Numbered from the stretch's first letter, positions 33,510 to 44,419 are shown. The stretch: DNA of 64,000 nucleotides from Saccharothrix sp. S26 (GCF_021390395.1 NZ_JAJUWT010000022.1:62001-126000); one strand, 5' to 3'. Program-made: numbers and translations. Notes: generated by a model not told the origin, from the letters alone.

Positions 33510-35165
33510 ATGGCGAGCGATCCATTGGTGGTGGGTGTCGACTTCGGCACGTTGTCCGGCCGCGCGGTGGTCGTGCGGGTGCGCGACGGCCTCGAACTCG
33601 GCACCGCGGTGCACGACTACCGGCACGGGGTGCTGGACCGGGCCCTGCCCGACGGGCGCCCGTTGCCCCCGGACTGGGCGTTGCAGGTGCCGCAGGACTA
33701 CGTGGACGTGCTCAAGCACGCCGTGCCCGCGGCCATCGCCGACGCCGGGGTCGACCCGGCCGACGTGATCGGCATCGGCACCGACTTCACGGCGTGCACG
33801 ATGGTCCCGGTGAAGGCCGACGGCACGCCGCTCAACGAGCTGCCCGAGTTCGCCGACAACCCGCACGCGTACGTGAAGCTGTGGAAGCACCACGCGGCCC
33901 AGCCGCAGGCCGACCGGATCAACCACCTGGCCGCGCAGCGCGGTGAGAGCTGGCTGCCCCGCTACGGCGGCCTGATCTCCTCGGAGTGGGAGTTCGCCAA
34001 GGGCCTGCAACTGCTGGAGGAGGCCCCCGAGGTCTACGCGGCGATGGACCACTGGGTCGAGGCCGCCGACTGGATCGTCTGGCAGCTGGCCGGCACCTAC
34101 GTGCGCAACGCCTGCACCGCCGGCTACAAGGGCATCTACCAGGACGGCTACCCGTCCGAGGACTTCCTGTCCGCGCTCAACCCCGACTTCGGGACCTTCG
34201 TCTCGGCGAAGCTGGACCACCAGCTCGGCCAGCTCGGCGACCGGGCGGGCGGGCTCACCGAGCGGGCCGCCGAGTGGACCGGACTCAAGCCCGGCATCGC
34301 GGTCGCGGTCGGCAACGTCGACGCGCACGTCACCGCGCCCGCCGCCCGCGCCGTGGAGCCCGGCCAGATGGTCGCCATCATGGGCACGTCCACGTGCCAC
34401 GTGATGAACGCCGACGTGCTGGCCGACGTGCCGGGCATGTGCGGCGTGGTGGACGGCGGCATCGTGCCGGGCCTGTGGGGCTACGAGTCCGGCCAGAGCG
34501 GCGTCGGCGACATCTTCGCGTGGTTCGTCGAGCACAACGTGCCGGCCGAGTACCACGAGCAGGCCAAGGCCCGCGGCATCTCGGTGCACGAGCTGCTCAC
34601 GGAGCTGGCCTCGCAGCAGCGCATCGGCGAGCACGGCCTGATCGCGCTGGACTGGCACAGCGGCAACCGCTCCGTGCTGGTCGACCACGAGCTGTCGGGC
34701 GTCGTCGTCGGCCAGACGCTGGCCACCCGCGCCGAGGACACCTACCGGGCGCTGCTGGAGGCCACGGCCTACGGCACACGGGTGATCGTGGACTCCTACA
34801 CCGACGCGGGCATCCCGGTGACCGAGCTGGTCATCGCGGGCGGCCTGCTGCGCAACCCGCTGCTGATGCAGATCTACGCCGACGTGACCAACCTGCCGCT
34901 GTCGGTGATCGGCTCGGAGCAGGGCCCGGCGCTCGGCTCGGCGATGCACGCCGCCGTGGCGGCCGGCGCCTACGACGACATCCACGCCGCCGCCAAGGCG
35001 ATGGGCTCGGTCAAGCGGGGCGTGTACCTGCCGATCCCGGACAACGTCGAGGCCTACGAGCGGATGTTCGTGGAGTACCAGGAGCTGCACGACTACTTCG
35101 GCCGCGGCGTCAACGACGTCATGCACCGCTTGAAGGCGCGCCGTCGCGCCGCGAAGGGGGAGTGA
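33510..35165 (+). CDS. araB: L-ribulokinase
   Basis: A 551-residue FGGY-family kinase that phosphorylates L-ribulose to L-ribulose-5-phosphate. N-terminal VGVDFGTLSGRAVVV (phosphate loop), GIGTDFTACTM, IMGTSTCHVMN and the C-terminal IAGGLLRNPLLMQIYAD (20 residues or fewer each) are diagnostic of AraB. ATG 33510 is preferred over ATG 33486, which lies in the operator. No Shine-Dalgarno precedes 33510, suggesting leaderless translation. It is the first gene of an araBDA-importer operon and is followed after 3 bases by araD. Confidence 0.95.
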   Translation: MASDPLVVGVDFGTLSGRAVVVRVRDGLELGTAVHDYRHGVLDRALPDGRPLPPDWALQVPQDYVDVLKHAVPAAIADAGVDPADVIGIGTDFTACTMVPVKADGTPLNELPEFADNPHAYVKLWKHHAAQPQADRINHLAAQRGESWLPRYGGLISSEWEFAKGLQLLEEAPEVYAAMDHWVEAADWIVWQLAGTYVRNACTAGYKGIYQDGYPSEDFLSALNPDFGTFVSAKLDHQLGQLGDRAGGLTERAAEWTGLKPGIAVAVGNVDAHVTAPAARAVEPGQMVAIMGTSTCHVMNADVLADVPGMCGVVDGGIVPGLWGYESGQSGVGDIFAWFVEHNVPAEYHEQAKARGISVHELLTELASQQRIGEHGLIALDWHSGNRSVLVDHELSGVVVGQTLATRAEDTYRALLEATAYGTRVIVDSYTDAGIPVTELVIAGGLLRNPLLMQIYADVTNLPLSVIGSEQGPALGSAMHAAVAAGAYDDIHAAAKAMGSVKRGVYLPIPDNVEAYERMFVEYQELHDYFGRGVNDVMHRLKARRRAAKGE

Positions 35166-35168
35166 CCG

Positions 35169-35822
35169 GTGTCCGTCATCCAAGACCTCCGCCGCACGGT
35201 CGCCGACCTGCACCGCGAGCTGACCCGCTACGAGCTGGTGATCTGGACCGCGGGCAACGTCTCGGCCCGCGTGCCCGGCCAGGATCTGATGGTCATCAAG
35301 CCGTCCGGCGTGTCCTACGACGAGCTGACCCCGGACGCGATGGTCGTCACCGACCTGCACGGCAACCTGGTGGAGGGCGACTACTCGCCCTCCTCCGACA
35401 CCGCCGCGCACGCCTACGTGTACCGGCACATGCCCGAGGTGAACGGGGTGGTGCACACGCACTCCCCGTACGCCACGGCGTGGGCGGCGCGCGGCGAGCC
35501 GATCCCGTGCGTGCTCACGATGATCGCCGACGAGTTCGGCGGTGACATCCCGGTGGGCCCGTTCGCGCTCATCGGCGACGACTCGATCGGCCAGGGCATC
35601 GTGGAGACGTTGCGCGAGAGCCGGTCGCCGGCCGTGCTGATGCGCAACCACGGCCCGTTCACGATCGGCAAGGACGCCCGGGCGGCGGTGAAGGCCGCGG
35701 TGATGCTGGAGGACGTGGCCCGCACCGTCCACTTCGCACACCAGCTCGGCACGCCCAAGCCGATCGAGCAGCACCACGTCGACAGCCTGTACGCCCGTTA
35801 CCAGAACGTCTACGGGCAATGA
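35169..35822 (+). CDS. araD: L-ribulose-5-phosphate 4-epimerase
   Basis: A 217-residue class II aldolase/epimerase converting L-ribulose-5-P to D-xylulose-5-P. Zinc ligands are seen in VVHTHSPYATAW and in the C-terminal MRNHGPF region; TAGNVSAR and IKPSG are the phosphate-binding motifs. GTG 35169 lies 3 bases after the araB stop, with GGGGGAG before it. It connects arabinose catabolism to the pentose phosphate pathway. Confidence 0.94.
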   Translation: MSVIQDLRRTVADLHRELTRYELVIWTAGNVSARVPGQDLMVIKPSGVSYDELTPDAMVVTDLHGNLVEGDYSPSSDTAAHAYVYRHMPEVNGVVHTHSPYATAWAARGEPIPCVLTMIADEFGGDIPVGPFALIGDDSIGQGIVETLRESRSPAVLMRNHGPFTIGKDARAAVKAAVMLEDVARTVHFAHQLGTPKPIEQHHVDSLYARYQNVYGQ

Positions 35823-35842
35823 GCCCACGAGGGGAGACCCGC

Positions 35843-37351
35843 ATGTCGCCTGCTGGGAAGCCGCAGGTCTGGTTCCTGACCGGGAGCCAGCACCTCTACG
35901 GCCCGGAAACGCTCGAACAGGTCGCCCAGCAGTCGCAGCAGATCCAGCGGATGCTCACCGAGTCGGGCCGGATCGCCGCGGAGCTGGTGTGGCAGCCGGT
36001 GCTGACCGACACCGCCGCCATCCGCGACGTGATGCTCGCGGCCAACGCCGACCCGTCGTGCATCGGCGTGATCGCGTGGATGCACACGTTCTCACCCGCC
36101 AAGATGTGGATCACCGGGCTGGACGCGCTGCGCAAGCCGCTGCTGCACCTGCACACGCAGCTCAACGAGGCGCTGCCGTGGTCGACCATCGACATGGACT
36201 TCATGAACCTCAACCAGGCCGCCCACGGCGACCGCGAGTTCGGGTTCATCCAGACCAGGCTCGGCGTGCCGCGCAAGACCGTGGCCGGCCACGCGAGCGA
36301 CCCGCTGCTGGCCGAGCGGATCGACGGCTGGGTGCGTGCCGCCACCGGCTACAGCCACCTCAACGGGTTGAAGCTCGCCCGGTTCGGCGACAACATGCGG
36401 GGCGTCGCGGTCACCGAGGGTGACAAGGTGGAGGCCGAGCTGCGCTTCGGCGTCTCGGTGAACACCTACGGCGTGAACGACCTGGTCGCGCTGGTGGACG
36501 CGGTCGAGGACGAGGAGATCGACGTCCTGGTCACCGAGTACGCCGACACCTACCGGCTCGCGGACGCGCTGCACAAGGGCGCGGAGCGGCACGAGTCGCT
36601 GCGGTACGCGGCGCGCATCGAGGCCGGCCTGCGCCGGTTCCTCACCGACGGCGGCTTCGGCGCGTTCACCACGAACTTCGAGGACCTCGGCGGGCTGCGG
36701 CAGCTGCCCGGCCTGGCCGTGCAGCGGCTGATGGCCGACGGCTACGGCTTCGGCGGCGAGGGCGACTGGAAGACCTCCGCCCTGCTGGCCGCGGTGAAGG
36801 CGATGGGCGCGGGCACGGGCCGCGGCACGTCGTTCATGGAGGACTACACCTACCACTTCGGGCCGGGCGAGCCGAAGATCCTGGGTGCGCACATGCTGGA
36901 GGTGTGCCCGACCATCGCGGCCGACCAGCCCTCGTGCGAGATCCACCCGCTGGGCATCGGCGGCCGGGAGGACCCGGTGCGGCTGGTGTTCGACGCGGCG
37001 GCGGGCCCCGCCGTGGTCGTCGGCCTGGCCGACCTGGGCGAGCGGTTCCGGCTGGTCGCCAACGAGGTCGAGGTCGTGCCGCCGGACGAGCCGCTGCCGA
37101 ACCTGCCGGTCGCGCGCGCCGTGTGGAAGCCCGCGCCGTCGCTGTCGACGTCGGCCGAGTCGTGGCTGACCGCGGGAGGCCCGCACCACACCGTGATGAC
37201 GCAAGCCGTGAGCTCGGATACGCTGCGCGACTTCGCGACCATGGTGAACACCGAACTGGTGGTCATCGACCAGGACACGACGACCGCGTCGTTCAGCGAC
37301 CGCCTGCGCTGGAACCAGGCGTACTTCCGACTCGCACAGGGCCTGCGCTAG
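35843..37351 (+). CDS. araA: L-arabinose isomerase
   Basis: A 502-residue isomerase of L-arabinose and L-ribulose. The N-terminal VWFLTGSQHLYG, VIAWMHTFSPAKMWI and the metal-site region (GGFGAFTTNFEDL, SFMEDYTYHF, CEIHPLGIGG) are characteristic, and the length matches the family. ATG 35843 is chosen because GGGGAGA sits 4-10 bases upstream. The in-frame ATG at 35819 that overlaps the araD stop lacks a good site but would give a coupled start. Gene order is B-D-A. Confidence 0.95.
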   Translation: MSPAGKPQVWFLTGSQHLYGPETLEQVAQQSQQIQRMLTESGRIAAELVWQPVLTDTAAIRDVMLAANADPSCIGVIAWMHTFSPAKMWITGLDALRKPLLHLHTQLNEALPWSTIDMDFMNLNQAAHGDREFGFIQTRLGVPRKTVAGHASDPLLAERIDGWVRAATGYSHLNGLKLARFGDNMRGVAVTEGDKVEAELRFGVSVNTYGVNDLVALVDAVEDEEIDVLVTEYADTYRLADALHKGAERHESLRYAARIEAGLRRFLTDGGFGAFTTNFEDLGGLRQLPGLAVQRLMADGYGFGGEGDWKTSALLAAVKAMGAGTGRGTSFMEDYTYHFGPGEPKILGAHMLEVCPTIAADQPSCEIHPLGIGGREDPVRLVFDAAAGPAVVVGLADLGERFRLVANEVEVVPPDEPLPNLPVARAVWKPAPSLSTSAESWLTAGGPHHTVMTQAVSSDTLRDFATMVNTELVVIDQDTTTASFSDRLRWNQAYFRLAQGLR

Positions 37352-37397
37352 CCGCCGGACCTGGGCTTGGCACCACCATCTAGGGAGAGAAGAAACA

Positions 37398-38507
37398 ATG
37401 AGGTTTCCGCGGATCGCCGCCATCACCGCGGCCGGCCTGATGCTCGCCGCCTGCGGGTCGGCGGAGAAGACCGTCGACCAGCAGACCGGCTCGACGGACG
37501 GCGCGCTCGTCGGCGTCACGATGCCGACCCGCTCGTCCGAGCGCTGGATCCACGACGGCGACAACATCAAGAAGGCGTTGGAGGAGAAGGGCTACAAGGT
37601 CGACCTCCAGTACGCCGAGAACGACATCCCGACGCAGGCCAACCAGATCGAGAACCAGATCACCAAGGGCGCGAAGCTGCTCATCGTGGCCTCGATCGAC
37701 GGCACCGCGATCACGTCGCAGCTCCAGCAGGCGCAGGACGCCAACATCCCGGTCATCGCCTACGACCGGCTGCTGCGCAACACCGACAGCGTCGACTACT
37801 ACGCCACGTTCGACAACTTCAAGGTCGGCGTGCAGCAGGCGACCTCGTTGCTGACCGGGCTGAACGTGCTCAAGGCCGACGGCACCCCCGGTGACGCCAA
37901 GGGCCCGTTGAACATCGAGCTGTTCGCCGGCTCCCCGGACGACAACAACGCCACGTTCTTCTTCAACGGCGCGATGTCGGTGCTCCAGCCGCACATCGAC
38001 AAGGGCACGCTGGTGGTCAAGAGCGGCCAGACCGACTTCAAGACCGTCGCCATCCTGCGCTGGGACCCGGCCACGGCCCAGAAGCGCATGGAGGACCTGC
38101 TGACCTCCACCTACGGCTCCGACAAGGTGCACGGCGTGCTGTCGCCGTACGACGGCCTGTCCATCGGCATCCTGTCCGCGCTCAAGAGCAGCGGCTACGG
38201 CACGGGCGGCAACCCGTACCCGATCGTGACCGGTCAGGACGCCGAGGTCGCGTCGGTGAAGTCGATCATCGCGGGCGAGCAGTACTCGACCATCTACAAG
38301 GACACCCGCGAGCTCGCGGCGACCACCGTCAAGATGGCCGACTCGGTGCTCAAGGGCGACAAGCCCGAGGTCAACAACGAGAAGGACTACGACAACGGCA
38401 AGAAGGTCGTGCCGTCGTACCTGCTCGAATCGGTGATCGTGGACAAGGGCAACTACCAGAAGGTCCTCGTGGACAGCGGCTACTACACCGCGGATCAGCT
38501 GAAGTAG
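37398..38507 (+). CDS. Monosaccharide-binding lipoprotein, ChvE/XylF-like
   Basis: A 369-residue ABC substrate-binding lipoprotein (lipobox LAAC, Cys 19). It has the ChvE-type pattern GVTMPTRSSERWIHDGD and VIAYDRLLRNTDSVDYYA. Such proteins bind several pentoses and hexoses, and the position inside the araBDA operon favours L-arabinose. GGGAGAGAAG precedes the ATG. Confidence 0.9.
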   Translation: MRFPRIAAITAAGLMLAACGSAEKTVDQQTGSTDGALVGVTMPTRSSERWIHDGDNIKKALEEKGYKVDLQYAENDIPTQANQIENQITKGAKLLIVASIDGTAITSQLQQAQDANIPVIAYDRLLRNTDSVDYYATFDNFKVGVQQATSLLTGLNVLKADGTPGDAKGPLNIELFAGSPDDNNATFFFNGAMSVLQPHIDKGTLVVKSGQTDFKTVAILRWDPATAQKRMEDLLTSTYGSDKVHGVLSPYDGLSIGILSALKSSGYGTGGNPYPIVTGQDAEVASVKSIIAGEQYSTIYKDTRELAATTVKMADSVLKGDKPEVNNEKDYDNGKKVVPSYLLESVIVDKGNYQKVLVDSGYYTADQLK

Positions 38508-38518
38508 GTTTGCACACC

Positions 38519-40041
<1,523 letters not shown>

Positions 40042-40045
<4 letters not shown>

Positions 40046-41265
40046 CCACCAAGACCGCGGCCACGCCGGCGGCGCAACAGGCCGGGCCGCCGCAGCGCAG
40101 GTTCACGATCAACCTGCGCCAGTCCGGCATCTACATCGCCTTCGCGCTGATCGTGCTGCTGTTCACGGTGTTGACGGACGGTGCTCTGCTCACCCCGCAG
40201 AACATCTCCAACATCATCGTGCAGAACTCGTACGTGCTGATCCTGGCCATCGGCATGATCCTGGTGATCATCGGCGGGCACATCGACCTGTCCGTCGGGT
40301 CGGTGGTCGCGCTGACCGGCGCGATCTGCGCGGTGCTCACCGTGCAGATGGGGCTGCCGTGGCCGCTGGCGGTGCTGATCACGCTGCTCGCGGGCGCGGT
40401 GATCGGCGCGGCGCAGGGCTACTGGGTGGCCTTCTTCGGCATCCCGGCGTTCATCGTGACGCTGGCGGGCATGCTCGTGTTCCGCGCGCTCACCCTGACC
40501 GTACTGGGCAACCAGGGCATCGGCCCGTTCCCGGACCAGATCCGCACCCTGGCCAACGGGTTCACCGAGGGCTACCTGGGCAACGTCGGCCTCGGCCCGC
40601 TGGGCGGCGCGGACCTGCTCAGCCTGCTGGTCGGCGTCGCGGTGGTGGCCGGGTTCGCGTTCAACCAGTGGCGCAACCGCAAGGCGCGGCTGGCCTACGG
40701 GCAGGTCGTCGACCCGTTCCCGATCTTCGTGGCGAAGATCGCGCTGGCGGCGGCCGTGGTGCTGGCCGTGGTCGTGCAGTTGGCCCGGTTCCGCAACCTG
40801 CCGTGGGTGCTCGTGCTGCTCGCGGTGCTGGCGCTGGGCTACTCGGTGATGGCGAACAAGTCGGTGTTCGGCCGGCACATCTACGCCATCGGCGGCAACC
40901 TCCAGGCCGCGACGCTGTCCGGCGTGAAGGTCAAGCAGGTCACGTTCTGGGTGTTCGTGAACATGGGCCTGCTCTCGGCCCTGGCCGGCGTGATCTTCGC
41001 CGGTCGCCTCAACCAGGCCGGTCCGACCGCGGGCAACGCGTTCGAGCTGGACGCGATCGCGGCGGCGTTCATCGGCGGCGCGGCGGTCCAGGGCGGTGTG
41101 GGCCGGGTGGTCGGCGCGATCACCGGCGGCCTGATCATGGGTGTGATCAACAACGGCATGTCGTTGATCGGCGCGCCCAGCGAACGGGTCATGCTGGTCA
41201 AGGGCCTGGTCCTGCTGGCCGCGGTCGCCTACGACGTGTGGACCAAGCGCCGCGGCCGCGCGTGA
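40042..41265 (+). CDS. Monosaccharide ABC importer permease, GguB/XylH-like
   Basis: A 407-residue membrane permease with ten or so hydrophobic segments. GGHIDLSVGSVVAL and FFGIPAFIVTLAGMLVF are family motifs, and the longer size matches XylH/GguB rather than RbsC. It overlaps the ATPase stop and is probably the last gene of the ara operon. It likely forms a homodimeric pore. Confidence 0.9.
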
Positions 41266-41316
41266 CCACTCTGTCGGTTGATTACAAAGTAGTGCTCTAG
41301 CGCGACAATTTCCGAC

Positions 41317-42519
41317 ATGACGTTCCGGGTCGTGTCGGTCCTGTCCGCCGTGCTCGCCCTCGGCTTCACCGCGGCCCCGCCCGCGGTGGCCGAGGGCGCA
41401 CGCGTCGACTACCGCGAGTGGCGTTCCGCCCAGCTCGTCCAGGGCGAGCACGAGGGCACCGCGCCCGTGCCCGGCGGCCTCGCGATCCGCCGCCCGATCG
41501 GCGTCCTCGACCACGCCGGTCGCACCTACGACTACGCCCGGTGGACCTCGCCCCGCCGGGTCACCGGCTTCGCCGCCACCCAGGCCGTGGCCTCGTGGAA
41601 CGCCGACACCCCGCCCGGCACCTGGCTCCAGGTCGACCTGCGCGGCGACGGCACCGGCTGGTACGTGATGGGCCGGTGGGCGTTCGGCGACCAGGACGTC
41701 CAGCGGACCACGGTCCCCGACCAGTCGGACGAGCACGGCTCGGTCGACGTGGACACCTTCCTGGCCGCCCGGCCGCTGCGCGCCTACCAACTGCGCGTCA
41801 CCCTCTACCGGCTCACCGGCACCCGCACGTCACCGCTGCTGCGCATGGCCGGCGCGATGGCCTCCGCCATCCCGGACCGCTTCACCGTGCCGACGAGCGC
41901 GCCGGGCGTGGCCCGCGGCCTCGAACTGCCCGTGCCGCGCTACTCGCAGAACGTCCACGAGGGCCACTACCCCGAGTACGACGGCGGTGGCGAAGCGTGG
42001 TGCAGCCCCACGTCCACCGAGATGGTGGTCGAGTACCACGGCCGCGGCCCGACCGCCGACGACCTGTCCTGGGTGGACCCGGGCCACGTCGACCCGACCG
42101 TCGACCACGCCGCCCGCCACACCTACGACCACGCCTACCGCGGCGCGGGTAACTGGCCGTTCAACACCGCGTACGCGGCGGCCTTCGGGCTGCGCGCCCA
42201 CGTCACCCGCCTGCGGTCGCTGTCCGAACTTGAGGGCTACATCGCCCGCGGCGTGCCCGTCATCACCTCCCAGTCGTTCCGCGAGGACGAGCTCGACGGC
42301 GCCGGCTACGGCACCGCGGGCCACATCATGGTCGTCATCGGCTTCACCGCGGACGGCGACGTGATCGCCAACGACCCGGCGTCCCCCTCGAACGACGCCG
42401 TGCGCCGCGTCTACGACCGCGCCCAGTTCGAGAACGTCTGGCTGCGCACCAAGCGCCACCGCGCCGACGGCTCGATCGCCTCGGGCTCGGGCGGCATCGC
42501 CTACATCATCAGCCGCTGA
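41317..42519 (+). CDS. Secreted C39-like (papain-fold) cysteine peptidase family protein
   Basis: A 400-residue exported protein. A signal peptide (to about residue 25) and an N-terminal beta-rich domain (about 30-185) precede a peptidase_C39_2-type domain. C229 in GGEAWCSPTS, H336 in GTAGHIMVVIGF and D353 in IANDPAS form the probable triad. Actinomycete proteins of this type are poorly characterised and may be hydrolases or transglutaminase-like. There is no ribosome site before ATG 41317, so translation may be leaderless. It lies 51 bases after the ara permease and may be independent of it. Confidence 0.8.
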   Translation: MTFRVVSVLSAVLALGFTAAPPAVAEGARVDYREWRSAQLVQGEHEGTAPVPGGLAIRRPIGVLDHAGRTYDYARWTSPRRVTGFAATQAVASWNADTPPGTWLQVDLRGDGTGWYVMGRWAFGDQDVQRTTVPDQSDEHGSVDVDTFLAARPLRAYQLRVTLYRLTGTRTSPLLRMAGAMASAIPDRFTVPTSAPGVARGLELPVPRYSQNVHEGHYPEYDGGGEAWCSPTSTEMVVEYHGRGPTADDLSWVDPGHVDPTVDHAARHTYDHAYRGAGNWPFNTAYAAAFGLRAHVTRLRSLSELEGYIARGVPVITSQSFREDELDGAGYGTAGHIMVVIGFTADGDVIANDPASPSNDAVRRVYDRAQFENVWLRTKRHRADGSIASGSGGIAYIISR

Positions 42520-42561
42520 GTCTTGACGCCCCATCCGTTATCCGATTCACTACCCGTTATC

Positions 42562-42579
42562 CCTGGGAACGCTCCCAGG
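42562..42579. promoter_or_regulatory. CebR-like box (TGGGAACGCTCCCA)
   Basis: The palindrome at 42564-42577 differs by one base from the CebR operator TGGGAGCGCTCCCA known from cello-oligosaccharide control in Streptomyces. CC/GG flanks extend it to 18 bp. It lies about 130 bp upstream of the beta-helix gene. Two CGTTATCC copies precede it. Confidence 0.6.
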
Positions 42580-42673
42580 TCCACAGCACGGTGGCGGCCC
42601 GTCACGTCCCTCGGCGGGCCGCCGCTGCTCCAACCACCACCGAAACAGCACACAAGATCTCCGCCGCCACCAG

Positions 42674-42685
42674 GAAAGCGCTTAC
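42674..42685. promoter_or_regulatory. LacI-type site GAAAGCGCTTAC next to the beta-helix start
   Basis: It contains the AAGCGCTT core shared with 301-312 and lies 19 bases before the ATG, downstream of any promoter, where a repressor would block transcription. Confidence 0.45.
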
Positions 42686-42703
42686 CAACCAGGAGATCAC
42701 CAC

Positions 42704-43825
42704 ATGAAAGCACTCCTCGCCGTGTCAGCGTTGACAGCGGCGCTGCTCCAGGTCACCGCGCCGGAAGCCCAAGCCGCCTGCGGCGACGGCTCGTACCAGG
42801 CCGAGGTGACCGGCTCCGGCAGCAGCTTCACCGCCCGCAGGGGCGGCAGCACGGTCTACAGCGGCAGCAGCCTGCGCGCCGCCATGCAGGCGGCCAACGA
42901 CAGCCTCACCGCCAACCGCACCTACAAGGAGCGGATCGTCGTCCGGGCATCCGGCTCCATCCCCGCGGGCGAGCGCTACTCGATGCGCAGCTACACCACC
43001 ATCGACGTGTGCGGCACCATCAACGTCACCGGCACCGGCTCCGGCGACTACGCGCCGATCTACGCGCGCGGCGTGCGCGACATCGAGGTCCAGAACCTCA
43101 CCCTCACCGGCACCCCGCTGTACGGCATCTTCATGCGCAACGTCACCAACGTGGTGATCGGCAACGTGAACATGCGCCTGTCCGGCGGCCTGGGCGTGCG
43201 CATCGACAACCGCGGCGACACCAGCCAGTGGACCCGCAACGTCCGCATCGACTACGCCTACGTGCAGGGCGCGAGCAGCCACGCCGTGGAGACCTACGGC
43301 GTCGACGGCCTGACCATCGGCACGGTCGTGGCCCGAAGCGTCGGCGAGTCCGGCCTGCTGCTCAACCAGACCATCAACGCCACCGTGGGCACCGTCGACG
43401 CGGAGAACGCGGGCACCGGCACGGGCTACGCCGCCTTCCGCACCGCCAACCGCAACGGCCGCATCGGCAGCAGCTACCCGACCAACATCCGCGTGGGCCA
43501 GGTCATCGCCCGCGGCGGCGGCCGCGGCATCTTCTGCGTCTCGGAGAGCGGCGGCCTGCAGATCGACCGCATCACCATCTCCAACACGGGCAACAACTCG
43601 ATCCTGATCGAGAACTGCTACAACGTGAACATCGCGGCCCAGGGCGGCAGCGTCACCGGTGGCGGCGAGATCCGCCTGGCCGCCCGCTCGGAGTTCCCGA
43701 TCACCCGTGACGTCACCATCCAGAACCTGACCGTCACCAACTCGGCCATCACCGAGAACCCCTGCGGCACCAACACCACCTTCCGCAACAACACCTTGGT
43801 CAACAGCCGCCAAACCATCTGCTGA
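42704..43825 (+). CDS. Secreted right-handed parallel beta-helix protein, probable polysaccharide lyase/hydrolase
   Basis: A 373-residue exported protein. After the signal peptide (to about residue 24) comes a repetitive beta-helix pattern (VRDIEVQNLTLTGTPLYGIF, VTNVVIGNVNMRL, VDGLTIGTVVARSVGESGLL). Cysteines near both ends suggest capping disulfides. It lacks the PL1 VWIDH and RxPRVRFG signatures, so it belongs to another family that I cannot name. AGGAG precedes ATG 42704. Two possible sugar-repressor sites upstream (CebR-like and AAGCGCTT type) support a role in plant polysaccharide use. Copy B of the palindromic element begins 6 bases after the stop. Confidence 0.75.
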   Translation: MKALLAVSALTAALLQVTAPEAQAACGDGSYQAEVTGSGSSFTARRGGSTVYSGSSLRAAMQAANDSLTANRTYKERIVVRASGSIPAGERYSMRSYTTIDVCGTINVTGTGSGDYAPIYARGVRDIEVQNLTLTGTPLYGIFMRNVTNVVIGNVNMRLSGGLGVRIDNRGDTSQWTRNVRIDYAYVQGASSHAVETYGVDGLTIGTVVARSVGESGLLLNQTINATVGTVDAENAGTGTGYAAFRTANRNGRIGSSYPTNIRVGQVIARGGGRGIFCVSESGGLQIDRITISNTGNNSILIENCYNVNIAAQGGSVTGGGEIRLAARSEFPITRDVTIQNLTVTNSAITENPCGTNTTFRNNTLVNSRQTIC

Positions 43826-43831
43826 CCCGAC

Positions 43832-43984
43832 GGACCCGGAACCTGACCTCCGAGGCCCGATTTGACATGGGTACGGGTGCTTTAGGCTGGTCGAAGCCGG
43901 CAGGCCTGGCGGGACGCTCTTCCCCGCCGGGCCTGCCGGCTTTGGCCTGCCTGGAGTGCCCGTACGGGCCCCATGTCAAATCGC
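43832..43984 (+). repeat. Palindromic RNA-like element, copy B
   Basis: The second copy of the element at 24391-24543, in the same orientation and again at the 3' end of a plus-strand gene. The two substitutions within the core (43873 A for T, 43919 C for T) fall in the asymmetric internal loop and in the terminal loop, leaving every stem pair intact. Confidence 0.85.
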
Positions 43985-44012
43985 GCCGGGCTTGCCCCGG
44001 ACTCTCCCCGGA

Positions 44013-44064
44013 CTTGTGCACCGCACTTGCGCACCGCACTTGCGCACCGCACTTGCACCCGGGC
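44013..44064 (+). repeat. 13-bp tandem repeat (CTTGCGCACCGCA)
   Basis: About four units start at 44013, 44026, 44039 and 44052; the middle two are identical and the outer ones degenerate. It lies just beyond the palindromic element and carries no coding signal. The rest of 43985-44196 shows nothing else. Confidence 0.7.
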
Positions 44065-44196
44065 TTGCGCCCGGCCCAGACCACCTTCCTGTGAACAACC
44101 CCCCAGATATCGCCCCGAGACGCGAAAGAGTTGCGGTCCGATCACGCCCGCGTCCCACTCCTTGACACAACGCTGTGGCCCGCGACACAGTACCGC

Positions 44197-44217
44197 GCGT
44201 TTTGAACGGTCAAACGC
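44197..44217. promoter_or_regulatory. Imperfect palindrome TTTGA-ACGG-TCAAA with GCG/CGC flanks
   Basis: A 21-bp inverted repeat about 30 bp downstream of a TTGACA (44162-44167). It is a candidate operator for the small ORF or importer operon downstream. No regulator gene is adjacent. Confidence 0.4.
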
Positions 44218-44251
44218 CCGTCGAAGCGTCCTGGGGAAGGGGGAGCGGACC

Positions 44252-44419
44252 ATGGCACGTCCCGGCTACCCGGCGACCACGTGCCACCCTGCCCTCACCC
44301 TCCTCCCCACCGCCTTCGCCACCCCGCCGGCTCCGGCCACCGCGCCGCCTCCACCCACCCCTTCGGCGACGCCAACCCTGCTGGACCCCGAAGTGACATC
44401 GAACGCGGTGATCGCGTGA
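44252..44419 (+). CDS. Possible small Pro/Thr/Ala-rich ORF (55 aa)
   Basis: A 55-codon frame (MARPGYPATTCHPALTLLP at its start) preceded by a strong GGAAGGGGGA 8 bases upstream of ATG 44252. It sits between a palindrome and the sugar-binding lipoprotein gene. It matches no family I know and its Pro-rich sequence could be fortuitous. It could serve as a leader peptide. Confidence 0.25.
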   Translation: MARPGYPATTCHPALTLLPTAFATPPAPATAPPPPTPSATPTLLDPEVTSNAVIA

